The translations under genes were made by a program, and so were the position numbers. 7,534 nucleotides of DNA from Rhodospirillaceae bacterium (GTDB lineage: Bacteria; Pseudomonadota; Alphaproteobacteria; Rhodospirillales; Magnetovibrionaceae). This document shows, piece after piece, positions 1 through 3,995 of this stretch (its first letter is position 1; each line of letters starts with the position of its first letter). The notes below the pieces were generated by a model that made no database searches, was not told the origin of the DNA, and saw only the letters and a list, made by a program, of their open reading frames with translations. Where the stretch lies: assembly GCA_002732845.1 (NCBI GenBank), contig NVSZ01000100.1:1-7534 (forward strand), written 5' to 3'.

Positions 1-1
1 A

Positions 2-691
2 CACAACGAAGAACAGGGCAAAGGTGCGGGGTCTGAATCTGAGGATCATTCGGGCCATTTAGCCGAAGATTATCACGATGAAATATCGGTGTTTGGCATT
101 CCCAAAGAAGACATGACCGAACCCGTGCGCAAAGCACTTAAATTGTTGTTGGGTGAAATCAACGCCCTGCGCGGCCAATTGATCAGCGCCCACGGTCACG
201 AAGCATACTTAGAAGAACAAGTCGAAAAAGACCGCCTGCTTCAAGTCATGCGGCGAAAAGCTTTTATGGCAAGGTTAAGTCTTGCCGTGCGGCGTGTCGA
301 AGATGAACATGTGCTGTTTTGCGTCTTGTATTTTTGCATCAACAATGTCGACACCGTGCAAAGCCAGTACGGGAGCGGTGCGGTGGAAAACATGATGGTT
401 CATGCGTCGGATATATTGCGGGAAAAATGCGAGGCCGGGGATGTTATCGGCAGTCTTGACCATTTTGATTTTGGGATTGTTCTGCCGGGAATCGATCCCG
501 TGCATGCCGCACAACGCGGCCATAACCTGGTCGCGGAAATGGCCGCTCATGGTTTTTCTTGGCAGGGTCAGAGATTGCATATTCAAGCCAAGTTCGGCGT
601 TACAGAAATCGCCCCCGGTGACAGTGGTGACGATATCATTGAACGGGCCAAGCAGGTGATGGACAGCTTAAGTCCCCAAAGCCCGGCTTAA
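2..691 (+). CDS. Degenerate GGDEF-domain protein, 3' part (5' end outside window)
   Basis: The frame is open from the left edge to a TAA, giving 229 codons. The first ~30 residues are acidic and Gly/Ser-rich. A helical stretch follows, ending in QVMRRKAFMARL, which resembles the 'NRRAFxxRL' segment that opens GGDEF domains. INNVDTVQSQYGSG matches the usual 'D.DHFK.IND.yGH..GD' region. The signature itself, at nt 452-475, reads GSLDHFDF where an active cyclase has G-R-L-G-G-D-E-F, so GGDEF has become DHFDF. The following IVLPG and the FGVTEIAPGD strand keep the fold. I infer a catalytically dead GGDEF-like module, perhaps a c-di-GMP or protein-interaction domain. A GTG at 89 could start translation but has no visible Shine-Dalgarno sequence, and the frame stays open upstream, so the gene probably begins outside the window. 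Its last 24 bases overlap the convergent isomerase gene. Confidence 0.75.
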   Translation, partial: HNEEQGKGAGSESEDHSGHLAEDYHDEISVFGIPKEDMTEPVRKALKLLLGEINALRGQLISAHGHEAYLEEQVEKDRLLQVMRRKAFMARLSLAVRRVEDEHVLFCVLYFCINNVDTVQSQYGSGAVENMMVHASDILREKCEAGDVIGSLDHFDFGIVLPGIDPVHAAQRGHNLVAEMAAHGFSWQGQRLHIQAKFGVTEIAPGDSGDDIIERAKQVMDSLSPQSPA

Positions 692-1261
692 AAAATCCAA
701 ACGGTCCTGTCCCCAAAACAATTCGTTTTGATATACATAAGTTGGATAGCCAAAGACACCGGCGGCTATGGCGGCCTCGGTTTCGGCTTTGACGGCTGTT
801 GCATACGCTTGCGTTTGGGAGCTGCTGACAAGCTCGGCCCCCTTCAGGCCCACGTGATCGGCAATCGTGGACAAGGTATCAAGATCGCTGATGTCTTTGT
901 CTTCTTCCCAAACGGCACGCATAATCGCATGGGTCAGCGGACCGGGGTCTTGGGTGGCTAAAATCAGTTGAGACGCATTGTGTTCTGGGGTGGGAAAGTG
1001 CTTGGGTTGAAGGTTAATCTTAAGACCCAAATGGTCGCGCCAACGCTTTAATTCAGTCAGGCGATTGTCTTTGCGGGGTTGAGCCCGGTCTTTTAACAAT
1101 TGCCCGCCCGTTGCCGGAAATAAATCTGGGGACAACAGCGGGTGATAGCGAATTTTCAATTTGTGTTTTTTGGCCAGTTCTGAAAACCGAGCATCCCCCA
1201 AATAAGCCCAAGGCGACATGACGCTGAAATAATAATCAATGCTTTGATCTGGTGTGCTCAT
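668..1261 (-). CDS. 2-hydroxychromene-2-carboxylate isomerase / DsbA-family (kappa-GST-like) protein
   Basis: A 197-aa protein of the thioredoxin-fold DsbA/HCCA isomerase family. Known members isomerise 2-hydroxychromene-2-carboxylate with glutathione during naphthalene breakdown; the true substrate here is unknown because no other catabolic genes are nearby. Residues 9-21 (DYYFSVMSPWAYL) form the first strand and active-site turn, with Ser16-Pro17 where thioredoxins have CxxC, as expected in kappa-GST/HCCA enzymes. A helical insert spans ~60-160. GVFGYPTYV (168-176) carries the cis-Pro loop, and FWGQDRLDFL follows. I chose the ATG at 1261 over an in-frame TTG at 1288: it has AAAGG about 9 bases upstream and puts the family N-terminus in the right place, and the TTG lies within the end of the upstream gene. 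It lies 19 bases downstream of the YdcH stop and is probably co-transcribed with it. Its 3' end overlaps the GGDEF gene by 24 bases. Confidence 0.88.
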   Translation of the reverse strand: MSTPDQSIDYYFSVMSPWAYLGDARFSELAKKHKLKIRYHPLLSPDLFPATGGQLLKDRAQPRKDNRLTELKRWRDHLGLKINLQPKHFPTPEHNASQLILATQDPGPLTHAIMRAVWEEDKDISDLDTLSTIADHVGLKGAELVSSSQTQAYATAVKAETEAAIAAGVFGYPTYVYQNELFWGQDRLDFLSRALGT

Positions 1262-1280
1262 GATGAAGACCTTTGAGAGG

Positions 1281-1481
1281 TTAAGCAATAATGTCGGGAA
1301 TCGATCCGCTTTGAAGGCGCAATATTTGATCCCTTAGCCGCAGCTTGCGTTTTTTTAGGCGTTGGACTTGCAACCGATCTGAATCCGCATCTGCGATCAG
1401 GCGGTGGATCACATCATCTAAGTCCCGGTGCTCAAGGCGCAACGTTTCTAAACGGGTATGGTTATCTTGATCATCGGTCAT
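1281..1481 (-). CDS. YdcH-family (DUF465) small protein, copy 1
   Basis: A 66-aa, highly charged, all-helical protein. The family pattern is clear: LRLEHRDLDDVIHRL (14-28), a short acidic linker, then a basic heptad-like helix LQVQRLKKRKLRLRDQI (37-53). DUF465 proteins are small SlyX-like helical hairpins of unknown function, probably dimeric coiled coils. The start is the ATG at 1481; the upstream SD is weak (AAGAG about 8-10 bases away). A promoter-like pair lies just upstream. The gene probably forms a two-gene unit with the isomerase, whose ATG is 19 bases past this stop. It is divergent from a second DUF465 gene at 1716. Confidence 0.85.
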   Translation of the reverse strand: MTDDQDNHTRLETLRLEHRDLDDVIHRLIADADSDRLQVQRLKKRKLRLRDQILRLQSGSIPDIIA

Positions 1482-1509
1482 GCTGGGGCTCTTTTATTTT
1501 GATGCGAAC

Positions 1510-1539
1510 ATAATACACCGGAGTTCCTAAAAATACCAA
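1510..1539 (-). promoter_or_regulatory. Candidate sigma-70 promoter of ydcH copy 1 / isomerase
   Basis: On the minus strand TTGGTA (1534-1539) and TATTAT (1510-1515) are separated by 18 bases. The -10 matches 5 of 6 consensus bases and the -35 matches 4 of 6. Initiation near 1503 would leave a ~22-base leader before the ATG at 1481. A perfect TTGACA further upstream (1548-1553) has only a poor -10 partner. Confidence 0.4.
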
Positions 1540-1620
1540 AGGTGCTTTGTCAAAATACAGATCACACAAATATGAACCAAAAGTACAAGTCTTTGATCTT
1601 ACACAGAGAATGAAAACGGC

Positions 1621-1648
1621 TTGATTTGCTTGAAAAGGGGCGTAATAT
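1621..1648 (+). promoter_or_regulatory. Candidate promoter of ydcH copy 2
   Basis: TTGATT (1621-1626), a 16-base spacer and TAATAT (1643-1648) form a plausible housekeeping promoter. A small inverted repeat TGAAA-T-TTTCA lies just downstream (1656-1666), near the expected start site, and could be an operator. The first SD of the duplicated start region begins at 1674. Confidence 0.4.
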
Positions 1649-1674
1649 TATTGCGTGAAATTTTCAAAAACATA

Positions 1675-1720
1675 GGAGATATTACAATGGGACGTATCAA
1701 AGTGGAGGTATTGCAATGGG
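1675..1720 (+). repeat. Tandem duplication of an RBS/start-codon block
   Basis: The 17 bases at 1675-1691 (GGAGATATTACAATGGG) recur at 1704-1720 (GGAGGTATTGCAATGGG) with two A-to-G differences and a 29-base offset. Allowing one missing base, similarity continues as GTATCAAA (1694-1701) against GTAGCAAA (1722-1729). Each copy has a full SD and a correctly spaced ATG. Because 29 is not a multiple of 3, the two ATGs read different frames. The upstream one opens a 12-codon ORF, the downstream one opens the DUF465 gene. Confidence 0.7.
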
Positions 1721-1725
1721 TGTAG
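1687..1725 (+). CDS. Possible 12-aa leader peptide overlapping ydcH copy 2
   Basis: ATG at 1687 has AGGAG (1674-1678) 8 bases upstream and reads MGRIKVEVLQWV, then TAG at 1723-1725. The ORF covers the SD of the downstream gene and ends 10 bases after its ATG at 1716, so ribosomes translating it would stop on the next start site. This geometry fits translational coupling or a regulatory uORF. The peptide matches no family I recognise. It may also be a by-product of the local duplication. Its SD and spacing are seen directly; its translation is inference. Confidence 0.35.
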   Translation: MGRIKVEVLQWV

Positions 1726-1877
1726 CAAATAGAATCGATGCATTGAGAGTTCGCCATCATGAATTAGACGAAGCCATCGAGATGGAAACCACACGGGCCT
1801 GTCCAGATGAACATGAAATTCACACCCTGAAAAAAGAAAAACTGCGCATAAAGGACGAATTAACCACCCTGAGCTGA
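1716..1877 (+). CDS. YdcH-family (DUF465) small protein, copy 2 (53 aa)
   Basis: A short gene with a strong SD, GGAGG at 1704-1708, 7 bases before the ATG. The 53-aa product begins MGVANRIDALRVRHHELDEA and ends with the family's charged helix HTLKKEKLRIKDELTTL. The arrangement of RHHELDEAI, a short linker and LKKEKLRIKDEL is the DUF465 helical-hairpin pattern and parallels copy 1 on the opposite strand. No enzymatic residues are apparent and the function is unknown. The gene is divergent from copy 1, and its start region is duplicated just upstream. A rho-independent terminator lies ~110 bases downstream, after 12-bp tandem repeats. Confidence 0.85.
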   Translation: MGVANRIDALRVRHHELDEAIEMETTRACPDEHEIHTLKKEKLRIKDELTTLS

Positions 1878-1931
1878 GCCCCGTAAAACACGGTTTATAA
1901 AAAGAGCTCGTCAGGTCAGCGTTATACTGAA

Positions 1932-1967
1932 ATGGCATAAATAATGGCATGGATAATGGCATGGAAA
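1932..1967. repeat. Three tandem 12-bp repeats (ATGGCATrrATA)
   Basis: ATGGCATAAATA (1932-1943), ATGGCATGGATA (1944-1955) and ATGGCATGGAAA (1956-1967) are consecutive near-identical units. They lie in the 235-base gap between ydcH copy 2 and the DUF3775 gene, just after a TATACT hexamer (1923-1928) and before a terminator. The first unit holds an in-frame TAA, so they are unlikely to be coding on this strand. Confidence 0.75.
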
Positions 1968-1989
1968 TGACGTGAAAATGGTAAAGAAT

Positions 1990-2020
1990 CGGCGCTTCGA
2001 AAGGGGTGCCGTTTTCTTTT
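1990..2020 (+). terminator. Rho-independent terminator
   Basis: The stem pairs CGGCGC (1990-1995) with GTGCCG (2006-2011), 6 bp including one G-U. The 10-base loop contains TTCGAA. A T-rich tail TTTTCTTTT follows (2012-2020). It would end transcripts from ydcH copy 2 or from an internal start near 1930. Confidence 0.65.
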
Positions 2021-2070
2021 GTCTGGGGTTTGTTATCTGCCGATTGTCTTAGGATTGGTAAGCTCTGATG

Positions 2071-2079
2071 TGCTATGAT
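2071..2079 (+). promoter_or_regulatory. Candidate extended -10 promoter of the DUF3775 gene
   Basis: TGCTATGAT is an extended -10 element (TGn followed by TATGAT, 2074-2079). No good -35 sits at the usual distance, which extended -10 promoters can tolerate. Initiation near 2086 would give a ~27-base leader carrying the AGGAGG at 2102-2107. Confidence 0.35.
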
Positions 2080-2112
2080 AAGGGCCTGAAAATGATTAGA
2101 CAGGAGGTCGTC

Positions 2113-2499
2113 ATGCAAGCCATTTCTTCTGAAAAAGTATGTTTTATTATTGTAAAAACGCGCGAATTTGATGCGAAGAACACGCCGGTTTTTCAAGACC
2201 TGAGCGGTGCGCCGACCGATGATGATGGGTTGCAAGACGGTGCTGAACAGCCGGAAGACCCGGTCTATGACGAACTGCTGGCGTTTCTAGGTGCATTGAG
2301 CGAAGACGAGCTGATCGAATTGCATTCCATGATTATGCTGGGCCGTGGTGATGTGGATATGGATGGCTGGGCTGATGCCTTGCAAATGGCCAAGGACGAC
2401 TTGGACGATAACCTGCCACAGCGTTTGTTACAAATTCCCATGATCAGCGATTATTTAGCCGATAGCTTAAGCCAATTTGGCCACCGCGCCGATCAATAA
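2113..2499 (+). CDS. DUF3775 family protein
   Basis: A 128-aa acidic protein of unknown function. The family core is at ~52-95: YDELLAFLGALSEDELIELHSMIMLGRGD, then a D-x-W-x-x-A helix (DGWADAL). I recognise this as the DUF3775 pattern 'LseDEqaELvAL.WLGRGD...W'. A ~30-residue N-terminal strand region (SEKVCFIIVKTREFDAK) precedes an acidic linker at 31-50. The ATG at 2113 was chosen because AGGAGG (2102-2107) lies 5 bases upstream; longer frames from 2068 lack an SD. There are no transmembrane segments or signal peptide, so it is probably cytosolic. It appears monocistronic, ending at a strong bidirectional terminator shared with the convergent trcR-like gene. Confidence 0.82.
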   Translation: MQAISSEKVCFIIVKTREFDAKNTPVFQDLSGAPTDDDGLQDGAEQPEDPVYDELLAFLGALSEDELIELHSMIMLGRGDVDMDGWADALQMAKDDLDDNLPQRLLQIPMISDYLADSLSQFGHRADQ

Positions 2500-2516
2500 T
2501 TTGAACCGTTAAATAC

Positions 2517-2551
2517 AAAAAAGGCCTTCACGATGTGTGAAGGCCTTTTTT
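2517..2551. terminator. Strong bidirectional terminator
   Basis: GGCCTTCAC (2523-2531) and GTGAAGGCC (2537-2545) form a perfect 9-bp stem with a 5-base loop, extended by A6 on the left (2517-2522) and T6 on the right (2546-2551). It works on both strands, ending the DUF3775 gene (+) 18 bases after its stop and the trcR-like gene (-) from the other side. Confidence 0.93.
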
Positions 2552-2575
2552 GTAATGTTCAGATGATCTAAGCGC

Positions 2576-3274
2576 TTAGGCTTTATCGTTGTCTTCGCTG
2601 GTCGAAGGCCCAAACACGGATTCAACGGTGTGCTGGGTTTCGTCGTCTTCTGGGTTAACCGGCGTGGTATCGATGGCTGGTGTTTTCGGTTCAGCCGGAG
2701 CAAGGGTTGATGCTGCAACGATTTCCGTTTGCACGGGAGCATGTGTGGTTCCGGCTTTGGCCCGCGCGATAGCAACCATTTTTTCCAAGTCGGCTTCCAA
2801 GCACAAACCTAATCCCACGGGGCTTTGCGGTTTGATTTTAGAAATGTTCCAGTGCGAACGTTCGCGAATGGTTTTGATGGTTGGCTTGGTTGTGCCAATC
2901 AAACGCGAAATTTGCGGATCAGTCATTTCGGGGTGATGTTTTAAAATCCACGCGATGGCATCCGGGCGATCTTGGCGTTTGGACACGGGTGTATAACGAG
3001 CACCTTTGCCACGCGATTTCGGCTGAGGCAGGGTGCCTTCCGAAATGACCAAAGAGGCATCAGGATCGTTCTGACAACGATCGATTTCGGCTTGTGTCAG
3101 TACGCCAGAGGCGAGCGGATCGGCACCTTGAATGCCAACCGCCACTTCGCCGTCGGCGATGGCTTGAACTTCAAGTTCGTGCAGGCCGACAAACTCACCG
3201 ATCTGGTCAAATGAAAGCGCTGTATTCTCTACGAGCCAAACGGTCGTCGCCTTGGGCATCAAAGGCTTCGCCAT
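2576..3274 (-). CDS. trcR: DUF1013 / TrcR-type cell-cycle transcriptional regulator
   Basis: A 232-aa protein of the alphaproteobacterial DUF1013 family, now called TrcR, a transcription-associated regulator linked to the cell cycle. The opening MAKPLMPKATTVWLVENTALSFDQIGEF is characteristic. Residues 18-45 look like one helix-turn-helix (LSFDQIGEFVGLHELEVQAI). Residues 116-143 look like a second (EMTDPQISRLIGTTKPTIKTI). Between them is a basic segment PKSRGKGARYTPVSKRQDRPDAIAWILKHHP. LGLCLEADLEKMVAIA (155-170) closes the conserved core. The last ~60 residues are Pro/Thr/Glu-rich and probably disordered. I chose the ATG at 3274, which has AAGGAT about 8-10 bases upstream; an in-frame start 13 codons earlier adds non-conserved sequence. 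It is divergent from the DUF1192 gene and convergent with DUF3775. The family call is secure; the exact role in this organism is inferred. Confidence 0.88.
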   Translation of the reverse strand: MAKPLMPKATTVWLVENTALSFDQIGEFVGLHELEVQAIADGEVAVGIQGADPLASGVLTQAEIDRCQNDPDASLVISEGTLPQPKSRGKGARYTPVSKRQDRPDAIAWILKHHPEMTDPQISRLIGTTKPTIKTIRERSHWNISKIKPQSPVGLGLCLEADLEKMVAIARAKAGTTHAPVQTEIVAASTLAPAEPKTPAIDTTPVNPEDDETQHTVESVFGPSTSEDNDKA

Positions 3275-3479
3275 ATTGAGTATCCTTATCCTTGAAAGAT
3301 GGCAGTCACTCACATGAGAGTGGCTTTAGCGCTCTTTTTATTCCATATTTCCAGTCGGGTAAACCGCCGAAACGGGAAGATTTAAAAAGATTTTTATTGC
3401 TGGCTTTATTTTTAGCGATAAATGGCTATAAAATGCTTAAATATCAAAAGATTACCCGTTAAATCAGGAGAGGTGAAAA
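3275..3479. promoter_or_regulatory. Divergent control region of trcR-like and DUF1192 genes
   Basis: 205 AT-rich bases separate the two divergent starts. Rightward, TATAAA/TAAAAT (3427-3434) is a good -10 for the DUF1192 gene, with no convincing -35. Leftward, TTTACC on the minus strand with TAAAAA 17 bases on is a weak promoter candidate. A hairpin (CACTC, 6-base loop, GAGTG) lies at about 3306-3321 in the trcR leader. I looked for the CtrA box TTAA-N7-TTAA: the best is TTAAAAAGATTTTTA, one mismatch, which I do not count as a site. Confidence 0.35.
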
Positions 3480-3659
3480 ATGGACATAGATGATCTGGAA
3501 CCGCAAAAAAGCAAAGCTAAACAAAAAGATTTGGACGAAATGTCCATCGAAGCGATTGAAGAATACATCCAAGACCTGAAAAGCGAAATTAAACGCGCCG
3601 AAGCCGCGACCCGTTCTAAACAAGCCGCCCGCGCCGGAGCAGACGCCTTTTTTAAGTGA
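3480..3659 (+). CDS. DUF1192 family small protein (59 aa)
   Basis: A short gene with a good SD (AGGAGAGG, 3466-3473) before the ATG. The product starts MDIDDLEPQK, continues DLDEMSIEAIEEYIQDLKSEI and ends ADAFFK. These are the signature parts of DUF1192: an acidic N-terminus, a 'LxxMSxEELEEYIxxLxxEIxRAE' coiled-coil helix and the invariant A-D-x-F-F-K end. It is soluble and helical, with no known activity. In this group the family commonly sits near other small core genes; here it is divergent from the trcR-like gene, which could allow joint regulation. Translation ends at TGA 3657-3659, followed by an 8-base G run at 3675-3682. Confidence 0.9.
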   Translation: MDIDDLEPQKSKAKQKDLDEMSIEAIEEYIQDLKSEIKRAEAATRSKQAARAGADAFFK

Positions 3660-3729
3660 TTATGCATGATCCTTGGGGGGGGCATTTACAGGACTTTAAC
3701 GCATATTTAAGGATGCTCACGCTATACTC

Positions 3730-3762
3730 AGGTATCGGATATGCACACGATTTCCGATACCT
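3730..3762. repeat. Perfect 10-bp inverted repeat (hairpin)
   Basis: AGGTATCGGA (3730-3739) and TCCGATACCT (3753-3762) are exact reverse complements around a 13-base loop. It has no T-tract, so it is not itself a terminator. It starts two bases after a TATACT hexamer and could be a 5' stabilising hairpin or a dyad operator. Confidence 0.85.
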
Positions 3763-3775
3763 CCCTGTTAAACTT

Positions 3776-3807
3776 GCGTCACCTTCGTTTAAGGTGGCGC
3801 TTTTTTT
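3776..3807 (+). terminator. Rho-independent terminator
   Basis: GCGTCACCTT (3776-3785) pairs with AAGGTGGCGC (3791-3800) as a 10-bp stem with one G-U pair and a 5-base loop, followed by seven T (3801-3807). It lies 117 bases after the DUF1192 stop and probably ends that transcript. Confidence 0.9.
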
Positions 3808-3860
3808 GAGTGTATTGCATTTTTTTGATAATGTGACCTTGACCATGGGCGGTGGGATGA

Positions 3861-3878
3861 TAGTCTACGCGCAGACTA
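3861..3878. repeat. 6-bp inverted repeat TAGTCT/AGACTA
   Basis: TAGTCT (3861-3866) and AGACTA (3873-3878) flank ACGCGC. TTGACC at 3839-3844 is 16 bases upstream, so the left arm sits where a -10 would be. It may be an operator on a weak promoter, or an RNA hairpin. Confidence 0.5.
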
Positions 3879-3927
3879 AAAATTGATGGTGAGTTTAACA
3901 GGGCTCGGTCAGACCAATATTTAAAAA

Positions 3928-3962
3928 TGTTGTCACCTCGAATGAGGGGCGGCATTTTTTTT
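3928..3962 (+). terminator. Second rho-independent terminator
   Basis: An 11-bp stem with one bulged A (3935), three G-U pairs and a GAAT loop spans 3928-3954, then T8 (3955-3962) and further T-rich sequence. The G-U pairs would be mismatches on the minus strand, so it mainly serves + transcripts, although A5 at 3923-3927 could help it act weakly on the adenylate cyclase message. Its 5' arm shares GTCACCT with the previous terminator. Confidence 0.75.
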
Positions 3963-3995
3963 GTCTTTTTTGTCAGATTTTAGGCATCTGTAAAA

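Larger units (their letters stand above)
3763..3903. repeat. Perfect 12-bp long-range inverted repeat enclosing a terminator
   Basis: CCCTGTTAAACT (3763-3774) is the exact reverse complement of AGTTTAACAGGG (3892-3903), 117 bases apart. A 12-base match is unlikely by chance in a few hundred bases. If both arms are on one RNA they can form a closing stem around terminator 3776-3807 and hairpin 3861-3878. If they are on separate RNAs they could pair in trans. Confidence 0.85.
3730..3962 (+). ncRNA. Candidate structured non-coding RNA(s)
   Basis: Structural elements run almost end to end on the + strand. A 10-bp hairpin (3730-3762) is directly followed by a 12-base strand (3763-3774) that can pair perfectly with 3892-3903, and then by a 10-bp terminator hairpin (3776-3800) plus T7. 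Inside the long-range stem there is also a 6-bp hairpin (3861-3878). A second terminator ends the region at 3962. This could be one ~230-nt RNA with a conditional internal terminator, or two short sRNAs of roughly 75 and 90 nt starting after TATACT (3723) and after TTGACC/TAGTCT (3839-3866). It matches no RNA family I recognise: no SRP, 6S or RNase P signature is seen. Existence of an RNA is inference; the repeats and stems are seen directly. Confidence 0.35.
3660..3995. other. 336-base intergenic region with dense RNA-structure signals
   Basis: No convincing gene lies here. A 76-codon open frame (from 3656) crosses two hairpins and a terminator T-tract, lacks an SD and matches no family. What it does hold, in order: a G8 run (3675-3682), TATACT (3723-3728), hairpin 3730-3762, one arm of a 12-bp inverted repeat (3763-3774), terminator 3776-3807, TTGACC (3839-3844), hairpin 3861-3878, the other 12-bp arm (3892-3903) and a second terminator (3928-3962). 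Each is described separately. Confidence 0.7.

Noticed and set aside
89..91. GTG as the start of the GGDEF-like gene
   Set aside because: No Shine-Dalgarno sequence precedes it and the same frame stays open to the left edge, so the gene was treated as partial.
1885..1897. CCGT-AAAAC-ACGG hairpin just after ydcH copy 2
   Set aside because: Only a 4-bp stem with a poor T-tract; the hairpin at 1990-2020 is a far better terminator.
1648..2235. 195-codon open frame on the minus strand
   Set aside because: It runs across the second ydcH gene, the 12-bp repeats, a terminator and the start of the DUF3775 gene. Its protein is a string of low-complexity and family-free sequence (e.g. MPLSMPLFMPF from the repeats).
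3381..3398. CtrA-type box TTAA-N7-TTAA in the trcR/DUF1192 control region
   Set aside because: The best candidate, TTAAAAAGATTTTTA, has a mismatch in one half-site, and the region is AT-rich enough for this to occur by chance.
3656..3886. 76-codon open frame on the + strand
   Set aside because: It begins with GTG overlapping the DUF1192 stop, has no SD, reads through a G8 run, two hairpins and a terminator T-tract, and resembles no family. The non-coding structures explain the region better.
3886..3924. Possible 12-codon peptide (MVSLTGLGQTNI) between the two terminators
   Set aside because: There is no SD in front of it, and it covers one arm of the 12-bp inverted repeat, so chance is the simpler explanation.
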